Shown: positions 27,699-36,448, numbered from the stretch's first letter. The stretch: DNA of 38,865 nucleotides from Alloprevotella sp. oral taxon 473 str. F0040 (GCF_000318095.2 NZ_KB290705.1:133936-172800); one strand, 5' to 3'. A program made the numbers and translations. The notes: a model not told the origin generated them from the letters alone.

Positions 27699-28979
27699 AT
27701 GCAAGAAATACTCCGACTCATTCACGAGATGTCGCCCTATCTCCTCCTCGGCTTCTTCATCGCAGGACTGATGCACGCCTTCGTGCCTGGACGACTTTAC
27801 AGCCAATATCTCAGCGGAAACGACCTCCGCTCCGTACTCTATGCCGCGCTCTTCGGCATTCCCCTACCCCTCTGCTCATGCGGGGTGATTCCCACCGCTA
27901 TGTCGCTGCGCAAAGAAGGGGCTTCGCGCGGGGCTACCACCGCTTTCCTCATCGCTACTCCTCAAACGGGAGTGGACAGTATCTTTGCAACCTACTCTCT
28001 CCTTGGACTTCCTTTTGCGATAGTTCGTCCTGTGGCAGCACTGGTCACGTCTGTCTTTGGCGGAATGATGATGAATCGATTTGCCCCCCTCGAAACTGAA
28101 GCTCAGAAAGCGGCAGTAGATGCAGAAATCAGCAAAGCTACCTGCACCATCGAGGCGCAACAACCCTCCTTTCTTGGAAAACTGGGCATCGCCTTCCGCT
28201 ATGGGTTTGTCGATATGATGCACGACATTGGCAAATGGCTTTTGATGGGTTTGGTCGTTGCTGGACTTATCACCCTCTTTGTGCCCGACAACTTTTTTGT
28301 GCAATTCGCAGAAATTCCCTTCCTCAGCTACTTTGTGGTGCTGCTCATCGCCATCCCCATGTATGTCTGCGCTACCGGAAGCATACCCATCGCAGCCGCG
28401 CTCATGCTCAAGGGACTCTCGCCTGGTGCAGCCCTGATTCTCCTCATGGCAGGTCCAGCAGCCAACATGGCTTCTGTGCTAGTGGTGCATCGCGCCTTGG
28501 GACGTCGCAATCTCATCGTCTATCTCGCATCGCTTATTCTCGGCGCAGTGGGCTTTGCACTCCTCATCGACTATGCGCTCCCACGCACATGGTTCACCCA
28601 CTTTGCCGCGCCTACAGATGCTAGCTGCCACATAGAAACTCCGTGGTTTCAATGGGCAAGCACGCTCCTCCTTGGTGCGCTTTTGATCTATGTCTTCATC
28701 GCGCTTCCACTGTGGAGAAAACTGCATCCGCAAACGGAATTAACCATCGACCAATCATCTTCTTCTGCCACTCCCGTGCGCAAGTTTGCCGTGGAAGGCA
28801 TGACCTGCAATCACTGTCGCAACCACGTGGAACGCGCTATTCTCGGAGTGGAGGGAGTGACCCAAGCCACAGTGTCACTCGAAGATGCCGAAGCTCAAGT
28901 CATCGGCACGGCTTCGGACGAAGCTCTCCTCCAAGCTGTAGCAGAGATGGGCTATCAACTCAAACCAAAACCGGAATAA
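27699..28979 (+). CDS. Permease with C-terminal HMA domain (SO_0444-type Cu/Zn efflux family)
   Basis: A 426-residue inner-membrane protein. The first 350 residues carry about eight to ten membrane helices of the YraQ/DUF318 permease type, with GIPLPLCSCGVIPTAMSL (Cys pair near the substrate path) and TPQTGVDSIFATY in the first half, and the mirrored CATGSIPIAAALMLKGLSPG and MAGPAANM in the second. The last 65 residues are a heavy-metal-associated domain with the metal site GMTCNHC at about 367-373. This permease-HMA layout is that of the SO_0444 family proposed to export Cu or Zn. The HMA would collect the metal in the cytosol. It has its own promoter and a strong terminator; no metal regulator is beside it. 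Confidence 0.83.
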   Translation: MQEILRLIHEMSPYLLLGFFIAGLMHAFVPGRLYSQYLSGNDLRSVLYAALFGIPLPLCSCGVIPTAMSLRKEGASRGATTAFLIATPQTGVDSIFATYSLLGLPFAIVRPVAALVTSVFGGMMMNRFAPLETEAQKAAVDAEISKATCTIEAQQPSFLGKLGIAFRYGFVDMMHDIGKWLLMGLVVAGLITLFVPDNFFVQFAEIPFLSYFVVLLIAIPMYVCATGSIPIAAALMLKGLSPGAALILLMAGPAANMASVLVVHRALGRRNLIVYLASLILGAVGFALLIDYALPRTWFTHFAAPTDASCHIETPWFQWASTLLLGALLIYVFIALPLWRKLHPQTELTIDQSSSSATPVRKFAVEGMTCNHCRNHVERAILGVEGVTQATVSLEDAEAQVIGTASDEALLQAVAEMGYQLKPKPE

Positions 28980-29097
28980 AACCTGCCACTCCTCCTGAGC
29001 ATCCGTCAGATTGCTCTGATATAACCTAGAGATGGGGCACAGATTCAACAGCGAACTGCGCGTTTTCCTTCCAATCTCTTCCCCCTTTCCTCAACAA

Positions 29098-29143
29098 AAT
29101 AGCGACACTGCACTAGAGAATTTCTCTGTGCAGTGTCGCTATT
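29098..29143. terminator. Bidirectional terminator between permease and acetyltransferase genes
   Basis: A long near-perfect hairpin: AATAGCGACACTGCA pairs with TGCAGTGTCGCTATT, and the inner AGAGAA pairs with TTCTCT. It lies between the ends of converging genes. Confidence 0.8.
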
Positions 29144-29171
29144 CTCATAAAGCGAGGAGCTACCTAAAGCA

Positions 29172-29747
29172 TCATTGGGAATCCTGCTCACTCTCTTCTA
29201 GCCATTTCACTGGACGGCAGGGATTGCCCACCGCCACGCAGTTGCTGGGAATGTCCTTAGCCACCACGCTTCCTGCACCGATGGTGACATTATCTCCAAT
29301 GGTGACACCAGGTAAGACGGTGACTCCCCCACCAATCCACACATTGTGCCCGATGGTGATGGGTTCTGCCCACTCTTGTCGTGAATTGCGCGCCACGGGA
29401 TCTGTGGGATGACAAGCCGTATAAAGCCCGACATTAGGGCCAATGAAACAGTTGTCGCCAATGGTGACTGGAGCTTCGTCGAGAACGGTGAGATTGAAGT
29501 TGGCAAAGAAGCCTTCGCCCACTGAGATATTGCTACCATAATCGCAATGAAAAGGCTGATTGACAATCACTCTTTCGCCCGTCTTGCCTAAAATTTGCTT
29601 GATTTTTTCCGTGCGCAGGGCATGGTCGGTAGGGCGAATCTGATTGTACTCAAAGACTGCATTTTGAGTGGTAAAAAGTTCAATAAGAATTTCAGGGTTG
29701 CAAGCATCGTAGATGTGCCCTGCAAGCATTTTTTCTTTTTCGGTCAT
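29172..29747 (-). CDS. Sugar O-acetyltransferase (Maa/LacA family)
   Basis: A 191-residue left-handed beta-helix enzyme that moves acetyl from acetyl-CoA to a sugar hydroxyl. The N-terminal MTEKEKMLAGHIYDACNPE is the typical Maa start. Hexapeptide repeats fill the rest: VTIGDNCFIGPNVGLYTACH carries the catalytic His of the H-P motif (HPTDPVARN), then ITIGHNVWIGGGVTVLPGVT and VTIGAGSVVAKDIPSNCVAV. The ending NPCRPVKWLEE is normal for the family. The sugar acceptor (maltose, galactoside or other) is not certain. The gene begins 15 bp after the pabC stop on the same strand, so they are probably cotranscribed, although their functions differ. Confidence 0.92.
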   Translation of the reverse strand: MTEKEKMLAGHIYDACNPEILIELFTTQNAVFEYNQIRPTDHALRTEKIKQILGKTGERVIVNQPFHCDYGSNISVGEGFFANFNLTVLDEAPVTIGDNCFIGPNVGLYTACHPTDPVARNSRQEWAEPITIGHNVWIGGGVTVLPGVTIGDNVTIGAGSVVAKDIPSNCVAVGNPCRPVKWLEESEQDSQ

Positions 29748-29762
29748 GGGATAAACTGAGAT

Positions 29763-30473
29763 TTAATGGGCTGTGAGAGGAAGGAGGGCTACCATGGGAA
29801 GTTCGATTTCTCCCCATGCCAGCATGGCATTGAACAGTCGGATGCGGGAAAATTCCGAAAGGCGATCGAGAGTCAGCGCGGAGTCTTCAAAGATTGTGCC
29901 AGTGCGCAGCAGAAAAGCTCGATGCGTGCCGCGGAGCAAAGGACGTGCCGGCGTATACCACCGTCTCTGCTGCTCGTGCCACAGGGCGATGTTGGCAATC
30001 GACGTGTCTGTGAAACACTTATCTCGCACCATGAGCACATCATCGCAGCCATTGCGTTGGTCGAAACACTCCATGATTGCCCTGCGATTGGTAGATTTAA
30101 GGGCGTAGTCCACATGATTGGCCTCAACTAGGCGGAGCGAGCGTACCAACCGTGGGGAATAACTCCGGAAGGTAATGGAGCGAATGCCCTCTGCCCCATA
30201 GACGATGCGCGCCATCGTGCGACCTTGGCGACAATCTTCGGGCATTTGTGCTGAAGCGGTAGCCCAGTGCTTGGGCAACTCTTTGCTGACATCTCGCCAC
30301 ACCAAGGCTTGACATGCCGCCTGCATGCGAGCCAGATGGAAAGGCCAGCGTAGCACTTCCCCATCAATGAGACAAAGGCTCTCCACCAATTCACAGATTA
30401 GGGATGAAGGTGCTGCATTCGCCTGAAAATCGGGTAAATAAATCAAGGATTCTTGGAAGAGTTGGTCAAACAT
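29763..30473 (-). CDS. pabC: Aminotransferase class IV, probable aminodeoxychorismate lyase (PabC)
   Basis: A 236-residue PLP enzyme of fold type IV. The probable Schiff-base Lys is K126 in VDYALKSTNR, and the C-terminal cofactor block is visible as CFTDTSIANIALWHEQQRRW and TPARPLLRGTHRAFLL. A short N-terminal region (LICELVESLCLIDGEVLRWP, then FHLARM) fits small PabC-like proteins of Bacteroidetes. In the pathway PabC splits 4-amino-4-deoxychorismate into p-aminobenzoate and pyruvate. The PabB-like gene is on the same strand about 1.9 kb away, which supports this role over a branched-chain transaminase. AraC and cupin genes lie between the two. It is followed by the Maa-type gene. Confidence 0.8.
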   Translation of the reverse strand: MFDQLFQESLIYLPDFQANAAPSSLICELVESLCLIDGEVLRWPFHLARMQAACQALVWRDVSKELPKHWATASAQMPEDCRQGRTMARIVYGAEGIRSITFRSYSPRLVRSLRLVEANHVDYALKSTNRRAIMECFDQRNGCDDVLMVRDKCFTDTSIANIALWHEQQRRWYTPARPLLRGTHRAFLLRTGTIFEDSALTLDRLSEFSRIRLFNAMLAWGEIELPMVALLPLTAH

Positions 30474-30509
30474 CAGTGAGCTATTTTGAGCTATCTACGA
30501 AGATTGGAC

Positions 30510-30615
30510 TAAAAACGTGGGAGACTTCTAAAAAGTTCTCGGAGTTTTTTCAAAATATCTCGGAGAACTTTTAGAAAAAGTCGGAGATTCTATACATAAC
30601 TCTCCGACTTTTTAT
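30510..30615. repeat. 21-bp phased CTCGGAG repeat island, copy 3
   Basis: Cores start at 30519 (GGGAG), 30540 (CGGAG), 30561 (CGGAG), 30582 (CGGAG) and 30604 (CCGAC): spacings 21, 21, 21 and 22, identical to copy 1. AGAAAAAGTCGGAGATT is shared with copy 1 almost exactly. The last two units pair as a 12-bp stem (AAAAAGTCGGAG with CTCCGACTTTTT) followed by T, so it may also end transcription. It lies between the end of the AraC gene and the start of pabC, both on the minus strand. Confidence 0.87.
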
Positions 30616-30645
30616 GCAGGAAAATGGGAGCAAGCTCCTACCACT

Positions 30646-31551
30646 CTATGCAGAAGCTATATGATGTCCCTTGTATTCCTCCTTAAACTCAGTAATGGTT
30701 TGCCCCGTCTGCTTCTTGAAAAAGCGCATAAAGTGTCCAGGTTCCGAGAAATGAAACTCGTAGGCTAGTTCGCTGGCTGTCTTGTTGGTAAATAGAATCT
30801 CATTTTTGATTTCTGCCAACAAGCGTTTTTTCAAGAGATGAGTAGCCGTTTGTCCATACTGCGCTTGCACTGCTGCATTGAGGGTCACGCGACTGATGTG
30901 GAGCATATCGGCATAGTCAGCCACTTGCTGATGCGTGCGAATGTGCTGTTCGAGGAGTTGTTTGAACTCATAAGCGTGATAATTCTTAGGAGCTGCAAAG
31001 GGAAGGTCATAAGAAGTGGCATATTGCCGATTGAGCAAGATGAGAAGATAGTGCAACAACGACACCATGATGTGATAACTATCGCCCACAGGATGCGCCA
31101 ACTCTTGCTGAATGCGATTCAACACCTGATCATATTCCATACAATGTTCGGATTGAACATCAAGAATGGGCGCAAAGTCTGTTTGATGACAATAGAGCAA
31201 ACGATAGGTGAAGAAGGGATCTGCCAGATAGATATTGAGAAAGTCGTGGCGGAAAAATAGGATACGCGCCTTAACCTCTCCTTCTTCGATGTGCCACTCT
31301 TGTTGCACATGGGGAGAAAGCACCAAAACACTATGATCTTTCAACTCGATTTGCTGAAAGCCATATCGCAAATTGCCTTTGACTTTGTCGAAAAAGAAAA
31401 GCTGAAAATAATCTGTCTTGAAGGTCGGATGCTCCATGAGTGCACCTTGTAGGTCGGAATAGTCGCCTACAGCGATATTGAAGTCTACCCCACAACGCGT
31501 GCGGCTGAAGGGTACTGTGGTGAGGGTGAAGGGAAGAGACGGAGTTCTCAT
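30646..31551 (-). CDS. AraC family transcriptional regulator
   Basis: A 301-residue DNA-binding regulator. The N-terminal part (about 1-165) is an AraC-type sensing domain of beta-strand character with VLVLSPHVQQEWHIEEGE. The last 100 residues hold the paired helix-turn-helix: QQVADYADMLHISRVTLNAA is the first, and KTASELAYEFHFSEPGHFMR the second, followed by FKKQTGQTITEFKEEY. It is divergent from the cupin gene at 31679, so that gene is the most likely target; the ligand is unknown. The start at 31551 (MRTPSLPF) fits a promoter only five bases upstream, which suggests a leaderless or nearly leaderless mRNA; the ATG at 31566 would lie in the promoter. Confidence 0.9.
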   Translation of the reverse strand: MRTPSLPFTLTTVPFSRTRCGVDFNIAVGDYSDLQGALMEHPTFKTDYFQLFFFDKVKGNLRYGFQQIELKDHSVLVLSPHVQQEWHIEEGEVKARILFFRHDFLNIYLADPFFTYRLLYCHQTDFAPILDVQSEHCMEYDQVLNRIQQELAHPVGDSYHIMVSLLHYLLILLNRQYATSYDLPFAAPKNYHAYEFKQLLEQHIRTHQQVADYADMLHISRVTLNAAVQAQYGQTATHLLKKRLLAEIKNEILFTNKTASELAYEFHFSEPGHFMRFFKKQTGQTITEFKEEYKGHHIASA

Positions 31552-31555
31552 GACA

Positions 31556-31586
31556 CAAATGTACAACTTCTTGATGATTTATCAAA
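31556..31586 (-). promoter_or_regulatory. Promoter of the AraC-type gene, abutting the start codon
   Basis: On the minus strand the -7 box TACATTTG (31556-31563) matches TAnnTTTG and a perfect -33 TTTG (31583-31586) lies 19 bp upstream. The box ends five bases before the ATG at 31551, so transcription would begin at or next to the start codon. Confidence 0.75.
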
Positions 31587-31636
31587 ATGGCAGAGTATAT
31601 ATCATAAAGGGTAGAAAGAGATTACGCCAAATGCAG

Positions 31637-31644
31637 TTCCTTTG
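31637..31644 (+). promoter_or_regulatory. Possible -7 box of the cupin gene
   Basis: TTCCTTTG followed by C is one base away from TAnnTTTG; no -33 TTG is seen at 20 bp. A weak core is what would be expected of a promoter that needs an activator such as the divergent AraC protein. Confidence 0.4.
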
Positions 31645-31678
31645 CACTTGTAATTAAAACCCTAAAAACTCAAAGAAA

Positions 31679-32116
31679 ATGGCTAAACAAGTAGAAGTAA
31701 AGAATCAAGGCAACCACTTCACAGCAGTAAACGTGGGCAAGTTAAACGAAATCAAGGACTATGCCCTTGACCTCGGTGTAATCACCATCCCTGGCAAAAC
31801 CTTTTTGGGACAGGCTCTTCAAACCACTGGTGCTGAAATCTCCTTCCAAAGTCTGGCAGCTGGTCAAGACTATGCTGCACGACATGCACACAAGACTCAC
31901 GAAGAACTCTATTTCTTCTTGAAAGGAAGTGGAGAATTTGAGGTGGATGGCGAATTTTTCCCTATCACAGAAGGTAGTGTGGTGCGCGTGGCTCCCAAAG
32001 GTGTGCGCAATTTCAAAAACACTGGCGACTCTGAAATGCTGATGCTCTGCGTGCAATATAAGGCAGACTCTTTCGGTGAAGAGGATAGCCCTATGAATGA
32101 TGGAATTATGATGTAA
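31679..32116 (+). CDS. Cupin-domain protein
   Basis: A 145-residue soluble single-domain cupin. The metal motif 1 is AARHAHKTHEELYFFLKG, with H69, H71 and E75 or E76 as likely ligands; the second motif is around GSVVRVAPKGVRNFKNTG. The C-terminal strand LMLCVQYKADSF completes the barrel. Such proteins range from isomerases and oxygenases to sugar binders, and the substrate here is unknown. The Met-rich end (PMNDGIMM) is unusual but not diagnostic. It is divergent from the AraC regulator, which probably controls it, and is closed by a hairpin at 32208. Confidence 0.85.
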   Translation: MAKQVEVKNQGNHFTAVNVGKLNEIKDYALDLGVITIPGKTFLGQALQTTGAEISFQSLAAGQDYAARHAHKTHEELYFFLKGSGEFEVDGEFFPITEGSVVRVAPKGVRNFKNTGDSEMLMLCVQYKADSFGEEDSPMNDGIMM

Positions 32117-32207
32117 ACCCTCTATCGTCAATCACCACGATGGCTAGGAATTGTGAGGAAAAACAGCTGACTGCTTTTACCTTACACCGCATGCAACTCA
32201 CTAAACA

Positions 32208-32242
32208 AACGAAGCGTTGGACTATCTGCTCAACGCTTCGTT
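32208..32242. terminator. Hairpin between cupin and pabB genes
   Basis: A perfect 12-bp stem (AACGAAGCGTTG with CAACGCTTCGTT) and an 11-base loop; no long T run on either side, so it is a weaker terminator call. It lies in the 229-bp gap between converging genes, in which I see no other gene. Confidence 0.6.
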
Positions 32243-32345
32243 ATGGTATATCTCCTAATTGCGCACAATGCAGCTTAAAGGAGGGGGATAAATCGCAAAA
32301 AAATCAGTGGCCCCATGCTCTACAATACTCTACGAAGAAAGGGAG

Positions 32346-33386
32346 CTATCCAATAGGCGCATAGACTTTGTCGAGTAATTCTTGATATTCGCTCTCGGCA
32401 TCACTCCGCGTGGTGATGCCACCTCCTGCCTTGAACACTAGACTGCCGTCTGGCTGCTCTTCGACAAAACGAATCATGACGGCACTTTGCAGGGAGGTTC
32501 CATCGAAACAGCCCATGATGCCAGTGTAATAGCCGCGATCGTAGGTCTCGGCTTCGGCGATGCTCCGCACCGTAGCAAGCTTGGGTGCTCCTGTGATGCT
32601 CCCAGCTGGTAGGAGGGGCATGAGTAGATCGCCAAGGTGCGAGAGATAGTTGTGGGACAGACGTCCCACGATTTCGCTACTCGTTTGGAGCAACGCGCCA
32701 CGATGGGTGTGAATCTCTTCGACATAGCGATAGCGTGCCACGTGCACCTCCGTGGCAATTTGGCTCAGGTCGTTGCGCAAGAGGTCTACGATGGTGGCAT
32801 GCTCGGCTTGCTCCTTGGCATTGGCGAGCAAGGTCTGCTCGGCTTGGGGCAAGGTGGCATCAATCGTGCCTTTCATGGGAAAAGTGCGAATCGTGCCATC
32901 GGCGATTTCGACAAAAGGCTCAGGCGAAAAGCAAACAAAATGCCCTGGCCAAAGGAGTTTGTAGGGAGCGCGTGCCGAAGTGTAGAGTTGCGCCAGCGTG
33001 AGATTGGTGCACACGGGCACAGCAAAGGTGAGGTTGGTCAAAAAACTATCGCCTCGATGAAGGTGGTGCTGGACGATGTGAAACGCACGATGGTAGTCGC
33101 TGAAAGTTGGTGCTGAGACTTCCCATTCAATCTGCGACGGCAGGGATGAACAAGTGGAAAGATGACCAGCGGAAATCGGAGAAAAACTTGCATCTACACG
33201 ACCAGTGAATTCAAATGCAAGGGCTGTGCCTGGCCAATCTTCGAGCGGAATCATTATGGCCTCAGAAACCTGATAATTGAACACAAAGAAGAAAGGCCGC
33301 CGCTCAGCACCCCACTGGTTCATGAGTTGCTGAGCGGTGGCCACATCGTGAGAGAAGGGTCGTAAAAGAGGAGACAGATTAGGCAT
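32346..33386 (-). CDS. pabB: Aminodeoxychorismate synthase component I (PabB-like)
   Basis: A 346-residue chorismate-utilising enzyme. The core has LLRNDLSQIATEVHVARY and the conserved AGSITGAPKLATVRSIAEAE, GYYTGIMGCF and FKAGGGITTRSDAESEYQE blocks of the anthranilate synthase/PabB/isochorismate synthase family. It is shorter than trpE-type enzymes, as PabB of Bacteroidetes often is. With glutamine amidotransferase (not seen here) it makes 4-amino-4-deoxychorismate, the substrate of PabC, which is also in the window on the same strand. ATG at 33386 (MPNLSPLLRP) is chosen: it overlaps the rhodanese stop by 8 bases and avoids a 12-residue extension. No trp gene is near, which favours PabB. Confidence 0.85.
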   Translation of the reverse strand: MPNLSPLLRPFSHDVATAQQLMNQWGAERRPFFFVFNYQVSEAIMIPLEDWPGTALAFEFTGRVDASFSPISAGHLSTCSSLPSQIEWEVSAPTFSDYHRAFHIVQHHLHRGDSFLTNLTFAVPVCTNLTLAQLYTSARAPYKLLWPGHFVCFSPEPFVEIADGTIRTFPMKGTIDATLPQAEQTLLANAKEQAEHATIVDLLRNDLSQIATEVHVARYRYVEEIHTHRGALLQTSSEIVGRLSHNYLSHLGDLLMPLLPAGSITGAPKLATVRSIAEAETYDRGYYTGIMGCFDGTSLQSAVMIRFVEEQPDGSLVFKAGGGITTRSDAESEYQELLDKVYAPIG

Positions 33387-33765
33387 TTTTCTCCACTTCA
33401 CGCCCGCTTGCTGCCCAACCAAGGAAACCAGAATCTAAATCTGTGACTTGAAATTTTAGTCGAGCCAAGAACATGGCTGCTTGTTTGCTACGCGCTCCAC
33501 TCCGGCAATATACTGCTACGGGGCGATTAGCATCTAGTTGGGTCTGTGCTCTAGGCAGGAAATCTGGAGCCATTACGTCCATGTTGGTACTTCCTGGGAG
33601 GTGTCCTTCTGCATACTCTAGCGGGGTGCGTACGTCGATGAGTTGAACATCGGGAGTGGATTGTAAGAAGGCTTCAAATTCACTGACAGAAAGGGAGGGA
33701 AAAGGGAGCATGGACTTAAAGAGCTTTTTGAGGGATTTGAAGATTTGAGCTATAAATCGTGACAT
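33379..33765 (-). CDS. Rhodanese-domain protein
   Basis: A 128-residue protein with a single rhodanese domain. The active-site Cys is C87 in VYCRSGARSKQA, the CxxGxRS loop of sulfurtransferases. DVQLIDVRTPLEYAEGHLPGS and the end FLGWAASGREVE fit the domain limits. An N-terminal stretch (MSRFIAQIFKSLKKLF) is hydrophobic and basic, perhaps a weak membrane or amphipathic helix. The frame runs up to 33900, but a promoter box at 33864 lies within it, so the ATG at 33765 is preferred. The stop overlaps the pabB start, so the two are translated together, though no shared pathway is obvious. Substrate and partner are unknown. Confidence 0.85.
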   Translation of the reverse strand: MSRFIAQIFKSLKKLFKSMLPFPSLSVSEFEAFLQSTPDVQLIDVRTPLEYAEGHLPGSTNMDVMAPDFLPRAQTQLDANRPVAVYCRSGARSKQAAMFLARLKFQVTDLDSGFLGWAASGREVEKNA

Positions 33766-33863
33766 AACCAAGAGATTTAAGACATGTTCTAAGCCTTCAA
33801 TGAAGGAGTTTCTAAGAACTAGTCTAAGTTTTTCGTGCAGCACTCGATGCGCTTGCACATAGG

Positions 33864-33894
33864 CAAAAATACGCTTTTCTACGGAAAGTGCCAA
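33864..33894 (-). promoter_or_regulatory. Promoter of the rhodanese-pabB unit
   Basis: Minus-strand -7 box TATTTTTG (33864-33871) with TTG in CTTGG (33892-33894) 20 bp upstream. The leader to the ATG at 33765 is about 90 bases. The rest of the gap to glnN holds a perfect 8-bp hairpin (34013-34032, GCTTATCT/AGATAAGC) and no gene that I can see. Confidence 0.6.
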
Positions 33895-34151
33895 GTGCAT
33901 GAGCAGAATTATCGTGTACGAGTTCTATAAGACTCCCCTCTACTGCTTTAAGACTGCACTTGTGGACTTTTATCTCTAGGAACATGAGATGTGAAGAACT
34001 CTATTTCATTTGGCTTATCTAGGCAGATAAGCACACAAATTCTGCAAAGACAAAATAGCAAACCAGCATATATTCTGCAAAAATAACTTACCACAATAGG
34101 GGAACGCACTGAAAAACAGAGATGAGCAGGGATTTTACCTTGATTTTTTCG

Positions 34152-34159
34152 TAACTTCG
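34152..34159 (+). promoter_or_regulatory. Likely -7 box of glnN
   Basis: TAACTTCG followed by C differs from TAnnTTTG by one base; it is about 50 bases before the ATG at 34210. A -33 TTG is not at the expected spacing. Confidence 0.4.
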
Positions 34160-34209
34160 CTAGTGAATTTTCACTTCATCCCTTTATTTTCCTCACACAC
34201 TCCTCACGA

Positions 34210-36399
34210 ATGAGCACATTGAGATTCAAAGTGGTCGAAGAGGCGTTTAAGAAACGTCCCGTGCCTGTGGCTGCTCCAGCCGAACGTCCGTCAGAATACT
34301 ACGGCAAGTATGTCTTTACGCAAGAGAAGATGCGCAAGTATCTCCCTCTCCGCACTTATCAACAGTATGTGCAGGCACTAGACAACGGTACTCCGCTCGA
34401 CATCCCTACGGCCAACGTGATTGCGCAAGGCATGAAACAGTGGGCCATCGAAATGGGCGTGACTCACTACACACACTGGTTTCAACCGCTCACGGAGGGT
34501 ACTGCAGAAAAGCACGATGCCTTCGTGGAACACGATGGCAAAGGTGGCATGGTGGAAGAGTTTTCTGGCAAACTACTTGTGCAACAAGAGCCTGATGCTT
34601 CGTCTTTCCCGAACGGCGGTATTCGTTCCACCTTTGAAGCGCGTGGATATACCGCATGGGATCCTGCTAGTCCAGTGTTTATCATCGGCGATACGCTCAT
34701 GATTCCCACTGTGTTCATCAGCTACACAGGAGAAGCACTGGACTATAAAGCACCGCTCAAAAAATCGCTTGCAGCAGTGAACCAAGCGGCTTTGGAGGTT
34801 TGCCGATATTTCTATGATGATGTGCAAAAAGTTTCCACCAATCTGGGATGGGAACAGGAGTATTTTCTTGTAGATGAAGGACTTTATGCGGCTCGCCCAG
34901 ACCTTTTGCTCACGGGTCGCACGCTGATGGGGCATGATAGTGCGAAAAATCAGCAGATGGAAGACCACTATTTTGGTGCTATCCCTGAGCGCGTGGCAGA
35001 GTTCATGCGCGATTTGGAAATCCAAGCCTTGGAATTAGGCATTCCCTGCAAAACTCGTCACAACGAGGTGGCTCCTAACCAATTTGAACTTGCGCCGATT
35101 TACGAAGAATGTAACTTGGCTGTAGACCACAATATGTTGCTCGTGTCGCTCATGCGCAACATCGCACGCAAACATGGCTTCCGCTGCTTGTTGCACGAGA
35201 AACCTTTTGCGGGGGTCAATGGTAGCGGTAAGCACAACAACTGGTCACTGACTACTGACACAGGCGTGATTCTTCACTCTCCAGGCAAGACACCTGAAGA
35301 GACCCTCCGCTTCCTCACCTTTGTGGTGGAGACTTTGGTGGGGGTATACCGCCACAATGGTTTGCTCAAAGCGAGCATCATGAGTGCAACTAACTCACAC
35401 CGACTCGGCGGACATGAGGCTCCTCCTGCTATTATCTCCTCCTTCTTAGGTAAGGAATTGAGCGAATTGATTGACACCGTGGCTAATTCTAGTTCGGACG
35501 AACTTACGGCTATGGGTGGAAAACAAGGGGTGAAGCTGGATATACCACAGATTCCCGAAATTCTCGTAGACAATACGGACCGCAACCGCACTTCGCCCTT
35601 TGCTTTCGTGGGTAATCGCTTTGAATTCCGCGCTTTGGGGTCTAGCGCGAACTGCTCTACAGCGATGATTGTGCTAAATACTGCCGTGGCAGAGGCTTTG
35701 TGCAACTTCAAAACTCGCGTGGATGCGCTGATTGCTCAAGGGACTGAACGCACAAGAGCGATTCTCACGGTGCTTCGTGAGGACATCAACACTTGTCGCC
35801 CTATTCTCTTTGATGGTAATGGTTATTCTGAAGAATGGCAAAAGGAGGCGCTCCGCCGTGGCTTGGACTGCGAGACAAGTTGCCCCATTGTCTTCGATCG
35901 CTATCTCGACGAATCGAGCATTGAAATGTTTGAGCGTATGCACGTGATGACACGCAACGAACTCGCTGCTCGCAACGAGATTAAATGGGAAATCTATTAC
36001 AAGAAGGTGCAAATCGAAAGCCGCGTACTGGGCGACCTTTGTATGAATCATATTATTCCCGTTGCAACCAAATATCAAAGCGTGCTGGTGGACAATGTGA
36101 GCAAGATTTTCAGTGCTTTCCCTGCAGAAAAGGCGAAACAACTGAGTGCTTACAACGTGACGCTCATCGAGAAAATCAATGCGCACACGGACTTCATCGT
36201 GAATGCTGTGGACGAAATGGTGAATAAGCGCAAGTTTGTGAACAAGCTCTCCTCAGTGCGCGATCTTGCCGTGGCTTATCACGATGAGGTGGAGCCTTAT
36301 CTTCACGCGATTCGCCGACATATCGACAAACTTGAATTGATTGTCGAGGACGAAATGTGGACACTCCCCAAATATCGTGAGCTTCTCTTCGTGAGATAA
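34210..36399 (+). CDS. glnN: Glutamine synthetase type III
   Basis: A 729-residue enzyme that forms glutamine from glutamate, ammonia and ATP. GSIII is the dodecameric type found mainly in Bacteroidetes and cyanobacteria, and the length fits. Recognisable blocks are GWEQEYFLVDE (metal-binding Glu), KTRHNEVAPNQFELAPIYEE, the GSGKHNNWSLTTDTG ATP/glutamate region, and NRTSPFAFVGNRFEFRALGS with the terminal active-site Glu/Arg. The C-terminal third is helical and specific for GSIII. It is monocistronic: its own promoter region upstream, a terminator 50 bp after the stop. No glnB or glnD-type regulator is nearby. Control by nitrogen is likely but not visible in sequence. Confidence 0.96.
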   Translation: MSTLRFKVVEEAFKKRPVPVAAPAERPSEYYGKYVFTQEKMRKYLPLRTYQQYVQALDNGTPLDIPTANVIAQGMKQWAIEMGVTHYTHWFQPLTEGTAEKHDAFVEHDGKGGMVEEFSGKLLVQQEPDASSFPNGGIRSTFEARGYTAWDPASPVFIIGDTLMIPTVFISYTGEALDYKAPLKKSLAAVNQAALEVCRYFYDDVQKVSTNLGWEQEYFLVDEGLYAARPDLLLTGRTLMGHDSAKNQQMEDHYFGAIPERVAEFMRDLEIQALELGIPCKTRHNEVAPNQFELAPIYEECNLAVDHNMLLVSLMRNIARKHGFRCLLHEKPFAGVNGSGKHNNWSLTTDTGVILHSPGKTPEETLRFLTFVVETLVGVYRHNGLLKASIMSATNSHRLGGHEAPPAIISSFLGKELSELIDTVANSSSDELTAMGGKQGVKLDIPQIPEILVDNTDRNRTSPFAFVGNRFEFRALGSSANCSTAMIVLNTAVAEALCNFKTRVDALIAQGTERTRAILTVLREDINTCRPILFDGNGYSEEWQKEALRRGLDCETSCPIVFDRYLDESSIEMFERMHVMTRNELAARNEIKWEIYYKKVQIESRVLGDLCMNHIIPVATKYQSVLVDNVSKIFSAFPAEKAKQLSAYNVTLIEKINAHTDFIVNAVDEMVNKRKFVNKLSSVRDLAVAYHDEVEPYLHAIRRHIDKLELIVEDEMWTLPKYRELLFVR

Positions 36400-36448
36400 A
36401 CGATGCTAGTGCATCACTTGTCCTATAAAAGTGATTTTATCAAAATAA

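Noticed and set aside
32140-32364. 74-codon open frame between cupin and pabB
   Set aside because: It crosses the hairpin at 32208 and the pabB stop, with no start signals or family likeness.
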